34,881 bases of DNA. Source: an uncultured Eubacterium sp. Its GTDB lineage: Bacteria; Bacillota; Clostridia; Peptostreptococcales; Anaerovoracaceae. The notes under the pieces were generated by a model. That model was given only the letters and a program-made list of their open reading frames with translations. It was not told the origin of the DNA and did not search any database. The position numbers and the translations under genes are program-made. Of the stretch, positions 8,704-17,726 are shown one piece after another; within the stretch, counting starts at the first letter, position 1; each line of letters starts with the position of its first letter. The stretch spans positions 1 through 34,881 of the forward strand of contig CAMNSS010000026.1 in NCBI GenBank assembly GCA_946555345.1, read 5' to 3'.

Positions 8704-8732
8704 ATTTTACCACAACTTTTTCGTCCTGTCAC
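8704..8732 (-). promoter_or_regulatory. Probable guaA promoter
   Basis: On the minus strand GTGACA (8732-8727), 17 bases, TAAAAT (8709-8704), with TG one base before the -10 (extended -10). Transcription would start near 8697. Confidence 0.5.
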
Positions 8733-9124
8733 TGCAATGGTTCTTTGCATTTTCCCCGCTGCCTATGTATGTCCGCAAATCCACGCCGCAAGGCTTCCGC
8801 AAAAATGCTGCATCAGCGTCATCGGCCTGCTCCGAAATTCCGCATTTGCGTATTTCAGCACAAACCAGTCCCCCCCCCACATCAATCACTGTCAAATATG
8901 CATCGCCTGTCTCTGCATATGCACATCTCAGCGCAGCGCAGCCCTGCCCTGGTTTTCTGCGTTTTTGTATTCTCATGCAAATCAGGTTCACGGCGCAAGC
9001 CGCCTGTCATAATCCACCGCATTGCCGAGCCGTCACTGTCATAGCCCTTTGCACTTCCCCCTCTGTCCCTTCCACTCCCCACAAAACGAAAATCCCCAAC
9101 GCAATCACGCATCTGAAAAACACA

Positions 9125-9487
9125 TCACATCGGCGTCCCCACCTCGATCAAATTCCCATCGGGATCATAAAATCGAACGACCTTCTGCCCCCAGCTATGC
9201 GTCATCAGCCGGTTCACGTATTTCACGTCTGGATATAAACGCTCCAGCTTTTGCACAAACGCTTCGATTTCACTTTCCTCAAAATATAATTCGCTGGCAT
9301 TGTTCTCCGCGACAATACTTTTGCCGAGAAAATCCTTCCAGATTTTTGCATCCTGAAGCACAAGGCCTTCCGTTAAAATCAGATTGCCGTCATTGTCGAG
9401 TATCGGCACAAGACCGAACAGATCATGGTAAAATTTTTTCGATTTCTCGATATCCTTCACGACAACCAATATATTTTTTAGTTTCAT
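9125..9487 (-). CDS. VOC (glyoxalase/bleomycin-resistance fold) protein
   Basis: A 120-residue single-domain member of the vicinal oxygen chelate superfamily. It starts with the typical beta strand and helix MKLKNILVVVKDIEKSKKFYHDLFG and ends with VVRFYDPDGNLIEVGTPM, including the metal-ligand Glu of the closing strand. Such proteins act as metal-dependent lyases, dioxygenases or antibiotic-binding proteins; the substrate is not evident. The ATG at 9487 follows AAAGGAGG by 12 bases, which is long. The start region is present in three tandem copies (9482-9575), so other ATGs lie upstream, but those are out of frame. Confidence 0.85.
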   Translation of the reverse strand: MKLKNILVVVKDIEKSKKFYHDLFGLVPILDNDGNLILTEGLVLQDAKIWKDFLGKSIVAENNASELYFEESEIEAFVQKLERLYPDVKYVNRLMTHSWGQKVVRFYDPDGNLIEVGTPM

Positions 9488-9575
9488 TGGCTGCTGTCGC
9501 CTCCTTTCTTGGTTTCATAGCCACGATCGCTTCCTCTCTTAGTTTCATGACCGCTGCCACTTCCTCTCAGTTTTG
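9482..9575 (-). repeat. Tandem triplication of the VOC gene's ribosome site and start codon
   Basis: Read on the minus strand, a 30-31 base unit of the form G/A-rich ribosome site, GC-rich spacer, ATGAAAC occurs three times, with ATGAAA complements (TTTCAT) at 9482, 9513 and 9543. The two outer copies share GAGAGGAAG. Only the innermost ATG opens the full VOC frame. Confidence 0.7.
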
Positions 9576-10347
9576 CAAAGGCTGCCGATTTCTTGGAAAA
9601 GCGATCCAGAGGATTCATCTTACGTCTGCTTTATGTGTACGCTGCCCGCTGCTCCACCGCCGACCGGCTCAATTCACACACCTTGTCATTTTCCGTTTTT
9701 ATTTAGTCTATCACAACCGTTGCCAAAAGTATATGTGCCGCTGAAAGAGAAATATATAAAAAGTACGCATCCATCAGACAGGTTTCACACCGTACAGTTT
9801 TGCGAAATAATCTACAAGCTTATTCTAAAAAATACACATAAAACGAATACGCTTCACGCTATGCAATCTCGTGAGACAATCGGCAAAGATATCCCAAAAG
9901 ATTCACATGAAATGAACAAATTTAATGAATCCACCCGAAATAAAACCTCCATGTTTTATATGCTAGCCATTTACCAGTACGAAAGCATAATCGTTTATTC
10001 TTTTTACTTTTCCTCATATTATGGCTTCACCGTTTGCCTGTTGTTTTTTACCTCAAACGGTGAAACCTCCCTTCGACAACCCCACCATCCCCCCTTCCCT
10101 TGCTTTCACCGTTCCGCTACCATTTTCCGCCCCAAACGGTGAATGCTTATTGCTCCAAACCTGCCCCCGTTACCTATTGCATCATTTCCCACCCACCCGC
10201 TCTGTGGCTTCACCATCTCCCACTTTTTTCCACCCTAAACGGTGAAGTCCATCGCCAGCGCCCCCCCGATTTCCTCTAACGTCCTCCTCCCTGCACGCAT
10301 CATTCCCGCACGCTCCCTCCCCGAAAATCGATTTTAAGGCGCAAAAA
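9576..10347. other. Non-coding stretch between the VOC gene and purC
   Basis: No credible gene. The left part (9690-10020) is AT-rich without recognisable signals; the right part holds the three TTCACCGTTTG-type inverted repeats listed separately. Confidence 0.6.
10026..10246. repeat. Three inverted-repeat modules upstream of purC
   Basis: Module 1 is perfect: TTCACCGTTTG (10026-10036) and CAAACGGTGAA (10054-10064). Module 2 has TTCACCGTT (10105-10113) with CAAACGGTGAA (10133-10143). Module 3 has only TTCACC (10209-10214) with AAACGGTGAA (10237-10246). The right arm is kept almost unchanged while the left arm decays. All three are upstream of the purC promoter. Confidence 0.8.
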
Positions 10348-10349
10348 AA

Positions 10350-10378
10350 TTTAAAAACGTCAAGCATTGTGCTATAAT
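10350..10378 (+). promoter_or_regulatory. purC promoter (extended -10)
   Basis: TGCTATAAT at 10370-10378 is a perfect extended -10. The -35 position (10350-10355, TTTAAA) is poor, typical for extended -10 promoters. The transcript would begin near 10385, about 100 bases before purC. Confidence 0.6.
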
Positions 10379-10487
10379 ATCCATATCTGTACGTTCGAGC
10401 AGATATCAATACAAAACTCAATCGGTTTTACCACCGAAACACCAATCAACTACCCAAAAAAGACAATGCAAAAAGGAGGCAATGCGA

Positions 10488-11171
10488 ATGGAAAAAATTT
10501 ATACAGGAAAAACCAAGGATGTGTTCAAGCTGGACAACGGCAATGTGCTGCTGCTGTTCAAAGACGACTGCACGGGCAAGGACGGAAAATTCGACCCAGG
10601 CGAAAACGCGATAGGGCTTACAATAGAAGGTATCGGCAGGGAAAATCTCAAAACCTCCATCCACTTTTTCGAGCTTTTAAAGAAAGCCGGCGTGAAAACC
10701 CACTATGTGAGCGCAGACATCGACAAATCAACCATGGAAGTGCTTCCCGCCAAAGTATTCGGTCACGGCCTTGAAGTAATTTGCAGGCTGGTTGCGACGG
10801 GCAGCTTCATCCGCCGCTATGGGGAATACATCGAAGACGGCACGAAAATCGAAGGCGGATATGTGGAAACCACCTTCAAGGATGATGCAAAGGGCGACCC
10901 GCTGGTAACTAAGGATGCGTTGGCTCTGCTGAACGTCATGAGTCCTGAAATGTACGACAGCATGAAAGAACAGACGCTCGCCATCACCAAAGTTGTGGCG
11001 GATGACCTCGCCAAAAAAGGCCTCCGGTTATATGATATCAAGTTTGAATTTGGCTACAGCGATAACGGCGAAGTAATCTTGATTGATGAGATTGCTAGCG
11101 GCAATATGCGCGTCTACAAAGATGGAAAAATCGTCGATCCGATGGATCTGACAAAGATGATTCTCGCATAG
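10488..11171 (+). CDS. purC: Phosphoribosylaminoimidazole-succinocarboxamide synthase (SAICAR synthetase)
   Basis: A 227-residue enzyme of purine synthesis that joins CAIR and aspartate using ATP. AAAGGAGG precedes two ATGs at 10482 and 10488; the second has the normal eight-base spacing and gives [13 protein letters not shown], the standard N-terminus, so it is preferred. The SAICAR signature is visible ([20 protein letters not shown]) and the C-terminal [20 protein letters not shown] carries the family's nucleotide-site acidic residues. Length is typical for the bacterial short form. It is monocistronic, with its own extended -10 promoter and a strong terminator, and faces guaB tail to tail. 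Confidence 0.96.
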   Translation: MEKIYTGKTKDVFKLDNGNVLLLFKDDCTGKDGKFDPGENAIGLTIEGIGRENLKTSIHFFELLKKAGVKTHYVSADIDKSTMEVLPAKVFGHGLEVICRLVATGSFIRRYGEYIEDGTKIEGGYVETTFKDDAKGDPLVTKDALALLNVMSPEMYDSMKEQTLAITKVVADDLAKKGLRLYDIKFEFGYSDNGEVILIDEIASGNMRVYKDGKIVDPMDLTKMILA

Positions 11172-11215
11172 GATGCCAATACCGCACGCTCTCTCGCATT
11201 CTGTTTTTGCACGAA

Positions 11216-11252
11216 AAATATCCTCAAACGCATAATTCGTTTGAGGATATTT
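11216..11252. terminator. Bidirectional intrinsic terminator between purC and guaB
   Basis: A perfect 15-bp stem, AAATATCCTCAAACG against CGTTTGAGGATATTT, with a 7-base loop. It is followed by GTTTTTG on the plus strand and by TTTTTCG on the minus strand, so it can stop transcripts from both converging genes. Confidence 0.9.
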
Positions 11253-11302
11253 GTTTTTGCCCGATTGTTACTTACCCGATCGTTTTTCGCAAAATCGCTT
11301 GT

Positions 11303-11420
11303 CACTCTATTTCCGCCAAAAATTTACATCAAAAACTTTCTGCTCGCTCTGCTTTCGCCCAAATGTTCTATCAAAATCTTCCATTCACTTTGCTTTCGCC
11401 TAAAACTTACCGCCAAATTT
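11303..11420. repeat. Three degenerate 41-43 bp units at the 3' end of guaB
   Basis: Units centred on TTTCGCC(C/T)AAA begin at 11310, 11353 and 11394, spaced 43 and 41 bases; similarity continues into ATTTACATC / GTTCTATC / CTTACCGCC. The last unit reaches the guaB stop codon. Confidence 0.5.
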
Positions 11421-12927
11421 ACCGGTTCGCCGTTCCCGTCGTATCCCTTAAAATAACGTCGTGCGCACCGCCTTCGACGATGCTCGTAGCCGATACGACC
11501 GTCAGCTTCGCATTCTTTTGCAAATCAGGAATCGTCAGGACGCCACAGTTACACATCGTCGATTTCACCTTCTGCAACGACTGCCGCACGTTATCGCTGA
11601 GCGGTCCTGCATACGGGACATAGGAATCCACGCCCTCCTCGAACGAAAGCTTGCTATCGCCGCCCATGTCGTAACGCTGCCAGTTTCTCGCCCGGTTCGA
11701 TCCCTCGCCCCAATATTCCTTCACATAGCTACCGTTAATCGTCAATTTCGCCGTCGGGGACTCGTCAAAACGGGAAAAATACCTTCCCAGCATCATGAAA
11801 TCCGCCCCCATTGCCAGAGCCAAAGTCATGTGGTAATCATACACAATGCCGCCGTCGGAGCAAATCGGTACATAAATGCCCGTCCGCTCGAAATATTCAT
11901 CCCTTGCCTTAGCGACCTCGATCACAGCCGTTGCCTGCCCGCGCCCGATACCCTTCTGTTCCCTGGTAATGCAGATCGAACCGCCGCCGATTCCTACCTT
12001 GACGAAATCCGCTCCAGCTTCCGCTAAATAATAGAATCCCTCTTTATCAACGACATTCCCTGCGCCAATCTTCACGCTGTCGCCATACCTTTCACGGACA
12101 AAATCGAGCGTCAGCTTCTGCCACTCGCTAAAACCTTCGGAGGAATCGATGCAAAGCACGTCCGCCCCAGCTTCCACAAGGGCTGGGATTCTTTCGGCAT
12201 AATCCCTCGTATTGACGCCTGCACCGACCATATACCGCTTATGCTCGTCCAAAAGCTCATCGGGATATGCTTTGTGGGTATCATAATCCTTGCGGAAAAC
12301 AAAGTATGCCAGCCGCTGGTCTTTTCCGATGATTGGCAAAGAGTTCAGTTTATTCTCCCACAGAATGTCGTTGGCTTCCGAAAGCGAAACGCCTTCCTCG
12401 GCATAGATGAGCTTTTCGAAAGGAGTCATAAAATTGCACACTTTTTCATCGAGAGGCGTTCTGCTGATCCTGTAATCCCTGCTGGTGACGAGGCCTACCA
12501 TTTTCCCTTCGGCCGTCCCGTCCTCCGTAACCGCCGTAGTGGAATGCCCCGTCTTTTCCTTGAGCGCCAGTAAATCAGCCAAGGTCTGGTCCGGCCTGAT
12601 ATTGGCGTCGCTCGTCACAAATCCGGCCTTATGCGATTTCACTTTTTTGACCATTTCCACTTGTTTTTCGATGGTCTGGGAGCCGAATATGAATGAAATC
12701 CCGCCCTCCTTTGCCAAAGCAATCGCCAGCCTGTCCCCGGAAACGGCCTGCATGATCGCAGATACCATAGGGATATTCATCTGTAACGCTGGTTCTTCGC
12801 CTTTCTTGAATTTTACGACCGGGGTCTTGAGCGAAACATTGTCCACCCTGCATTCTGTGGAAGAATAGCCCGGTACGAGTAAGTATTCGTTGAATGTTCT
12901 CGATGGTTCGTCAAAAATATGTGCCAT
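11419..12927 (-). CDS. guaB: IMP dehydrogenase of the Tritrichomonas-like type
   Basis: A 502-residue enzyme that oxidises IMP to XMP with NAD, the committed step to GMP. The frame opens at 13020, but the ATG at 12927 follows AGGAGGAAAAT and begins [20 protein letters not shown], the right start. The catalytic loop is [20 protein letters not shown] with Cys319, and the flap is [14 protein letters not shown] with Arg418-Tyr419. A CBS-pair insertion occupies roughly residues 95-220. The loop and flap wording and the residue numbers match my memory of the T. foetus enzyme and differ from the common bacterial GPGSICTTR type. Together with guaA and purC it makes a purine cluster, although each gene is transcribed separately. 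No clear promoter was found in the upstream 450 bases. Confidence 0.95.
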   Translation of the reverse strand: MAHIFDEPSRTFNEYLLVPGYSSTECRVDNVSLKTPVVKFKKGEEPALQMNIPMVSAIMQAVSGDRLAIALAKEGGISFIFGSQTIEKQVEMVKKVKSHKAGFVTSDANIRPDQTLADLLALKEKTGHSTTAVTEDGTAEGKMVGLVTSRDYRISRTPLDEKVCNFMTPFEKLIYAEEGVSLSEANDILWENKLNSLPIIGKDQRLAYFVFRKDYDTHKAYPDELLDEHKRYMVGAGVNTRDYAERIPALVEAGADVLCIDSSEGFSEWQKLTLDFVRERYGDSVKIGAGNVVDKEGFYYLAEAGADFVKVGIGGGSICITREQKGIGRGQATAVIEVAKARDEYFERTGIYVPICSDGGIVYDYHMTLALAMGADFMMLGRYFSRFDESPTAKLTINGSYVKEYWGEGSNRARNWQRYDMGGDSKLSFEEGVDSYVPYAGPLSDNVRQSLQKVKSTMCNCGVLTIPDLQKNAKLTVVSATSIVEGGAHDVILRDTTGTANR

Positions 12928-13378
12928 ATTTTCCTCCTGCTCCTCTTTTGTTTTTTCTCTTTCGCTTTCTATGATTGTTCCGTTCCAGTTGTCATGCGCC
13001 TTGCTTTGCTTGCTGAACATTGCGCTTGCGCCACCCTGAAACTGATTTGCGTTGGACTAACCGTGCCTTGATTGTGCAAACGCACCGGCCGCCAAAGCCC
13101 TCATCTTTGCCTCATCTGCATACAAGAAATTTATTTCCTGCCGCCTTCAGTTCATTCATATGCTGAACTTCTTGCCGGGCAGGCCGGGCAATGCATCCGC
13201 TCACCGCCCGCATTTGCTTGCCAGCAAGACGGCTTGCACAAATTCACGCCTGCCCGCCGAACGCCTTGTCCACAGCCCAGGCGGTCTTTCCGCCCCATCC
13301 GCCTGCCGCCAATTCCTGCAATTGTGATTCGGCGGCTGGTTTTATCCAGCCGCCGCCTATTTCCCTGTCCCGCAAGCC
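12928..13378. other. Non-coding stretch between guaB and the aspartokinase gene
   Basis: No credible coding frame. It contains a strong hairpin just past the aspartokinase stop, GGCGGCTGG (13331-13339) with CCAGCCGCC (13346-13354). No T run follows on the minus strand, so termination is uncertain. GC-rich partial repeats such as GCCGGGCAG/GCCGGGCAA lie near 13175-13195. Confidence 0.5.
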
Positions 13379-14695
13379 CTATGACACAAATGCGCCATAA
13401 ATAGCCTTAATTGCATTTTCAAAGTCCTTGTTTTCCACGCCGACGATGATATTCATCTCGCTCGAGCCCTGGTCGATCATCCTGATGTTGATTTTCGCCT
13501 CCGCCAGCGCCGCAAAAAGCTGTGCCGATACGCCGACCCGAGCGGACATACCGGACCCTACCGTCGCAATCAGCGCCATGTTTTCAAAGGTTTCCACATG
13601 GTCCGGCTTGAGCTGCCGCCTGATCTCCTCCGTAATCTCATCGAGCTTGCCATCGATGGCTTCATTTTCCAGCACCACTGAAATGGTATCGATGCCGCTC
13701 GGCATATGCTCAATCGCCACGCCGTTATCCTCCAGGATGCCTGCGAGCTTCCTGATAAACCCTCTTTCGTAGCTGAGCCCGTTTTTGGAGATTGCAATAA
13801 CGGTAAAATCCTTGCTGCCTGCAATGCCTGAAATAATCCTGCCATCCTGCTGCTTGCCGGGTTCTGCCGTGATCATCGTCCCTGGGTCTTCCGGTTTGTT
13901 GGTATTCCTGATATTGATCGGGATGTTCGCCACCCTCGCCGGATAGATCGCATCCTCGTGCAACACGGACGCACCCATATAGGAAAGCTCCCGCAGCTCT
14001 TTATATGAAATCGTGCTGATCGGCTTCGGATTTTTGACAATCCGCGGGTCTGCCATCAGAAAGCCCGATACGTCGGTCCAGTTTTCATACACATCGGCTT
14101 CCACCGCCCGCGCAATCAGCGCCCCCGTGATATCCGAGCCGCCCCGGGAGAACGTTTTCACGCTGCCGTCTATCTTTGCGCCGTAAAACCCCGGCACGAC
14201 CGCCTTCTCGTGCTTTGCAAGCTCTTTCTTAATCGCAGTATTGGTCAGGTCCTCCATGAAGCGGCCTTTCTCATCGAACTTGACCATCGCCGCCGCATCC
14301 ACGAAATCATATCCGAGGTATGAGGCGATGAGCTGTGCGTTCAAGTATTCCCCCCGGCTGGCAACGTAGTCGGCGGATGCACCAGCCTCCAGGTTTTTCT
14401 TGATCTCATCAAATTCCTTTTTCAGGTTGATTTCGGCGGACAGATTCGCATCCACGGCCATGAACCTGTCGTAAATCACCTGAAAAATCTGCTCATAGGG
14501 AAGCTTGTGTTCGATATGCGTCTTGCAAAGGTACAGGAGGTCCGTCACCTTGCTGTCCCCGCCGAACCGCTTGCCGGGCGCAGAAACCACCACATAGCGG
14601 ATGGTTTCATCGCCCTCGACAATATTTTTGATTTTTTTAATTTGCAGCGCATCCGCTACGGATGAACCGCCAAATTTCGCTACTTTGAGTCCCAT
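13379..14695 (-). CDS. lysC: Aspartate kinase (aspartokinase)
   Basis: A 438-residue enzyme that phosphorylates aspartate, the first step to lysine, threonine and methionine. The kinase motif KFGGSSVA is at residues 7-14 and the substrate loop is seen as TFSRGGSDITGALIA. Two ACT domains occupy roughly residues 300-438 (VIAISKNGLSYERGF and ALIATVGSGMSARVG), so feedback control by an amino acid is expected. The length fits the monofunctional YclM/LysC long type. The ATG at 14695 directly follows the metK stop codon with no gap and has AGGAAGGAA inside the end of metK, so it is translated from the metK transcript and falls under the SAM riboswitch. A possible terminator hairpin lies 25-48 bases past the stop. 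Confidence 0.95.
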   Translation of the reverse strand: MGLKVAKFGGSSVADALQIKKIKNIVEGDETIRYVVVSAPGKRFGGDSKVTDLLYLCKTHIEHKLPYEQIFQVIYDRFMAVDANLSAEINLKKEFDEIKKNLEAGASADYVASRGEYLNAQLIASYLGYDFVDAAAMVKFDEKGRFMEDLTNTAIKKELAKHEKAVVPGFYGAKIDGSVKTFSRGGSDITGALIARAVEADVYENWTDVSGFLMADPRIVKNPKPISTISYKELRELSYMGASVLHEDAIYPARVANIPINIRNTNKPEDPGTMITAEPGKQQDGRIISGIAGSKDFTVIAISKNGLSYERGFIRKLAGILEDNGVAIEHMPSGIDTISVVLENEAIDGKLDEITEEIRRQLKPDHVETFENMALIATVGSGMSARVGVSAQLFAALAEAKINIRMIDQGSSEMNIIVGVENKDFENAIKAIYGAFVS

Positions 14696-15883
14696 TTATA
14701 TTTCCTTCCTAAGATCGTCAGCCTTGTCGGTCTTTTCCCACGGCAAGTCGATATCAGTCCTGCCGAAATGCCCGTAAGCTGCGACCTGCCTGTAGATCGG
14801 CTTTCGCAGCCCCAGGTTTTTAATGATCGCCGCCGGCCTTAAATCAAAATGCTTCTTCACGATTTCCGCCAATTTTTCATCAGATACCTTGCCCGTTCCA
14901 AAGGAATCTACCAGCACCGATACAGGCTTGGCAACGCCGATCGCATAAGCCAGCTCGATTTCGCACTTATCCGCAAGCCCCGCCGCAACGATGTTCTTCG
15001 CTACGTACCTTGCCGCATAAGCTGCGGAACGGTCCACCTTCGTAGGGTCTTTGCCGCTGAATGCACCGCCGCCGTGACGCGCATATCCGCCATAAGTATC
15101 GACGATGATCTTTCTTCCCGTCAGCCCGGAATCCCCGTGCGGCCCGCCGATGACGAACCTGCCTGTCGGGTTGATGAAGTATTTCGTATCCGCATCTAGG
15201 AGTGAAGCGTCCACGATCGGTTTTACGACGTGTTCGATCAAATCTTTCCTGATCTGGGAAAGCTCCACGTCAGGATCGTGCTGGGTGGAGATGACGATGG
15301 CATCGATCCGCTTTACCTTATCTCCGTCGTATTCTACCGTGACCTGCGTCTTTCCATCAGGCCTCAGGTATGTAAGCGTCCCGTTCTTTCTCACTTCGGT
15401 AAGCCTTCTTGCCAGCTTGTGCGCCAATGCGATCGGCATCGGCATCAGCTCCGGCGTTTCATTGCAGGCAAAGCCGAACATCATTCCCTGGTCGCCGGCG
15501 CCTGTCTCTTCCAGCGCATCCGCATCTTCCGCCAATGCGCCTTCCTTATATTCGAGCGCCTTGTCAACGCCCATCGCAATATCCGACGACTGTTCGTCGA
15601 TGGCGGTCAGAATTGCGCAGACATTCCCATCATAACCATATTCGCTCTTATCATATCCTATGTCACAAATAACGCTTCGTGCCAGCTTCTGGATATCGAT
15701 ATAACAGTTCGTGCTGATTTCCCCCATTACCATAGCATATCCCGTGTTCACCGTCGTCTCCGCCGCAACCCTTCCCATCGGGTCTTCGGCGAGGATCGCA
15801 TCTACGATCGCATCCGAAATCTGGTCGCAGATTTTGTCTGGATGCCCTTCCGTCACGGATTCTGATGTGAATAATTTTTTCAT
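14696..15883 (-). CDS. metK: S-adenosylmethionine synthetase
   Basis: A 395-residue enzyme that makes S-adenosylmethionine from methionine and ATP. It has the ATP-site start [19 protein letters not shown], the signature hexapeptide GAGDQG near residue 126, and the phosphate-binding [19 protein letters not shown]. The C-terminus ([19 protein letters not shown]) is complete. AAAGGAGAATACGAA precedes the ATG. It is the first gene of a two-gene transcript with aspartokinase behind a SAM-I riboswitch, so the enzyme's product should shut off its own transcription. Confidence 0.98.
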   Translation of the reverse strand: MKKLFTSESVTEGHPDKICDQISDAIVDAILAEDPMGRVAAETTVNTGYAMVMGEISTNCYIDIQKLARSVICDIGYDKSEYGYDGNVCAILTAIDEQSSDIAMGVDKALEYKEGALAEDADALEETGAGDQGMMFGFACNETPELMPMPIALAHKLARRLTEVRKNGTLTYLRPDGKTQVTVEYDGDKVKRIDAIVISTQHDPDVELSQIRKDLIEHVVKPIVDASLLDADTKYFINPTGRFVIGGPHGDSGLTGRKIIVDTYGGYARHGGGAFSGKDPTKVDRSAAYAARYVAKNIVAAGLADKCEIELAYAIGVAKPVSVLVDSFGTGKVSDEKLAEIVKKHFDLRPAAIIKNLGLRKPIYRQVAAYGHFGRTDIDLPWEKTDKADDLRKEI

Positions 15884-15918
15884 TTCGTATTCTCCTTTTC
15901 ATTCAAATATATGCAGAA

Positions 15919-16081
15919 ACCTCTTTCCGACGGGGAAAGAGGTACAAATCACAGTTATCTTTCCTCATCTTTCAGAATAAAATATCCTGTAGGATTTAGC
16001 ACCTTCTGTGTCATGTCAAATGAATTTCACAAGGTTGCCGGGCTTCACAGGGCCTAGTCCCTCCACCACTCTTAATAAGGA
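15919..16081 (-). promoter_or_regulatory. SAM-I (S-box) riboswitch with terminator, controlling metK and lysC
   Basis: On the minus strand the leader reads CTTATTAAGAGTGGTGGAGG, GACTAGGCCCTGTGAAGCCC, GGCAACC, then AAGGTGCTAAATCC and GATGAGGAAAG. These are the conserved S-box blocks in order, with P1 formed by CCTTATT (about 16080) and GATGAGG (15962-15969). Downstream is an intrinsic terminator (ACCTCTTTCC with GGAAAGAGGT, 15919-15943, then TTTCTG). High S-adenosylmethionine should stabilise the aptamer and allow termination before metK. Confidence 0.96.
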
Positions 16082-16103
16082 TTTTTTGATTTCTTAATTT
16101 ATT

Positions 16104-16131
16104 ATTATATCGCAATAAAAATCTCTGTCAA
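16104..16131 (-). promoter_or_regulatory. metK promoter
   Basis: Perfect TTGACA (16131-16126), 16 bases, perfect TATAAT (16109-16104) on the minus strand, directly ahead of the riboswitch. Confidence 0.85.
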
Positions 16132-16158
16132 TAGTTAAACCTGCAAACTTTCCCCCTC

Positions 16159-16186
16159 TTGTAATTTTTTTTAAATAGGGTATACT
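16159..16186 (+). promoter_or_regulatory. Promoter for the unrecognised gene at 16217
   Basis: TTGTAA (16159-16164), 16 bases, TATACT (16181-16186) on the plus strand. It fires away from the metK promoter and would leave a leader of only about 25 bases. Confidence 0.6.
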
Positions 16187-16216
16187 TTCTATAGCAAATG
16201 AAGCGAGGTATTTAAT

Positions 16217-17410
16217 TTGAGCAAACCAAAATTTACAGTCATTAAGGGAGGCCTGTCGGGCTCCATCAATGCCAAAACCAAATATTTTATTTCCGCATAC
16301 GTGACGGATACGCGCCTCATGGGCGTGCTTGCCATATATGCGCACTGGCGGATCGCGGATTCCGATTCAGGGCAGAGCCTCCACCAATTCTTTTACATTG
16401 ACTGTGAAGAACGAGGCTTTGAGACCTATAAGAGCATTGTCGGCAATAATATGGAAGAGGTCGAGCAAATGGAACAGGCCTTGATCGGCGGGCTTGGCGC
16501 TGGAAAAATCGAGATTACCCAGCGGCAGTTGCAAGGCATTTTGACCCATTACCGGAAGTTCAACCAGGAAAACGGCCTGCCGCTTCCCGATGATTTCCCT
16601 GAATATAGTTTTCTGCTCGAGCCAGAAACAGTCCTCGAAGCCTATGAAGAATCGTATCTGATGCAGCGGATATGCGGTGAAATCAGTTCCGACTTCCAAG
16701 CGATCAACTATTTTCTCATGCGCGCCTTTGGCCGCGATCACCGTGGGGAAGCCTATCTGGCCGAAGAAGGCTGCCCGTTGGACATATACGACGATTACAA
16801 GCAGGCGACGTTTTGCAAAAATGTAATCGATAAGAAAGACACATATCCCGATGGCGCAGTTTCGTATTTATGCGAATCATTGATCGAAATGGATGGCAAT
16901 TATGAAACCGTTGTTTCCGAGGTCATCGTAAAAAACCAAAAGGTGATCTCTCTGCGCCGCTGTTCCGGCTTTGCCGTAAGCACAGCCGAAGCTGCCATGA
17001 TGCTCGTGAAAACGGAATTTGTCACCGTATACGAAGTGCTGCTATCCGATGCGGACATGAACCGCAACATCGGCGAGCTGACGGTAAATCTGAATACCGT
17101 TATGTCCACCCATGAAAACGGCAGATTGTTCATGGCGTTCAAACAGAACAACGATCATGTCAACAATCGCATTTTCCGCCTCAGCAACGATGTAAAGGGA
17201 CTGTATTTCCTCACCGATTACGGCCAGCTCATCGTGGCGTCATACAGTTTAAGCGATATCCGCTTCCTGGAAAATAAATTGAAAAACAGCCCCCTGGCGC
17301 CTTACCTTGTGACGACTGCCAAATACGAATTTAAAGAACCAGTGTTGTTTGAATTTATCCAAAGCGACTTTGAAGATTTCAGCGCCTTCCTTGAATTTAT
17401 CATGGAATAG
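16217..17410 (+). CDS. Unrecognised protein of 397 residues
   Basis: I do not recognise this family. The start is TTG at 16217, preceded by GCGAGG; the only nearby ATG (16199) stops after five codons, so TTG is the best choice. It has no signal peptide and no clear membrane segment, so it is probably cytoplasmic. The first 45 residues (KFTVIKGGLSG, then YFISAYVTD) are basic and beta-rich; residues 75-135 are helical and Glu/Gln-rich; the centre includes CESLIEMDGNYETVVSEVIV and a beta-rich part follows; the end is acidic and Phe-rich (QSDFEDFSAFLEFIME). It has a good promoter and balanced codon use like its neighbours, so it is a real gene. It is divergent from metK but shows no functional tie to it. 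Confidence 0.75.
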   Translation: MSKPKFTVIKGGLSGSINAKTKYFISAYVTDTRLMGVLAIYAHWRIADSDSGQSLHQFFYIDCEERGFETYKSIVGNNMEEVEQMEQALIGGLGAGKIEITQRQLQGILTHYRKFNQENGLPLPDDFPEYSFLLEPETVLEAYEESYLMQRICGEISSDFQAINYFLMRAFGRDHRGEAYLAEEGCPLDIYDDYKQATFCKNVIDKKDTYPDGAVSYLCESLIEMDGNYETVVSEVIVKNQKVISLRRCSGFAVSTAEAAMMLVKTEFVTVYEVLLSDADMNRNIGELTVNLNTVMSTHENGRLFMAFKQNNDHVNNRIFRLSNDVKGLYFLTDYGQLIVASYSLSDIRFLENKLKNSPLAPYLVTTAKYEFKEPVLFEFIQSDFEDFSAFLEFIME

Positions 17411-17726
17411 CCGCCTTTTACCTCCATCGCCTATGGCATTTTAGGAAGCGGCACGGGGCATCAGGCATTCTATAAAGCAATACGCTAGCGAAAATCCACG
17501 GCGGCAATGCGCCTGCGTTTCCTGTATCTGGCGCAGATGCAGGAAACGTCCAGCATACTGCACAGATGCGCTATAAGAAACCGCCTGCCTGCTGCGGGTC
17601 CTCCCGCATACGCCCTGCGGCACGCATGGCGTATGCAATCGCCTTTTATCCCTGTTTTCCCACCCCAATCGCCTATCAGCGATTGACATATTCATCAGCA
17701 TTTCGGCAAATCACCACAGCAAAACA

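Larger units (their letters stand above)
8333..9124. other. Long non-coding stretch upstream of guaA
   Basis: No convincing gene. It contains a guaA promoter (8704-8732), a three-copy repeat (8586-8689), and, nearer guaA (about 8407-8500), several degenerate 13-15 base units on the minus strand related to GGCTTGAAYRARA. A run of nine C lies at 8870-8878. The guaA leader would be about 365 bases, purine-rich on the transcript strand. I looked for the conserved core of a purine riboswitch in it and did not find one. Confidence 0.6.

Noticed and set aside
8870-8878. Run of nine C as a phase-variation switch.
   Set aside because: It lies in a region without a supported gene, far upstream of the guaA promoter, so no effect can be argued.
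8366-9238. A plus-strand open frame of 290 codons upstream of guaA.
   Set aside because: It is Phe/Ser/Pro-rich because it reads the purine-rich guaA leader repeats backwards, overlaps the VOC gene, and has no ribosome site.
11690-11712. tRNA T-loop-like GGTTCGATCC.
   Set aside because: It lies inside the guaB coding region and no acceptor or anticodon arm surrounds it.
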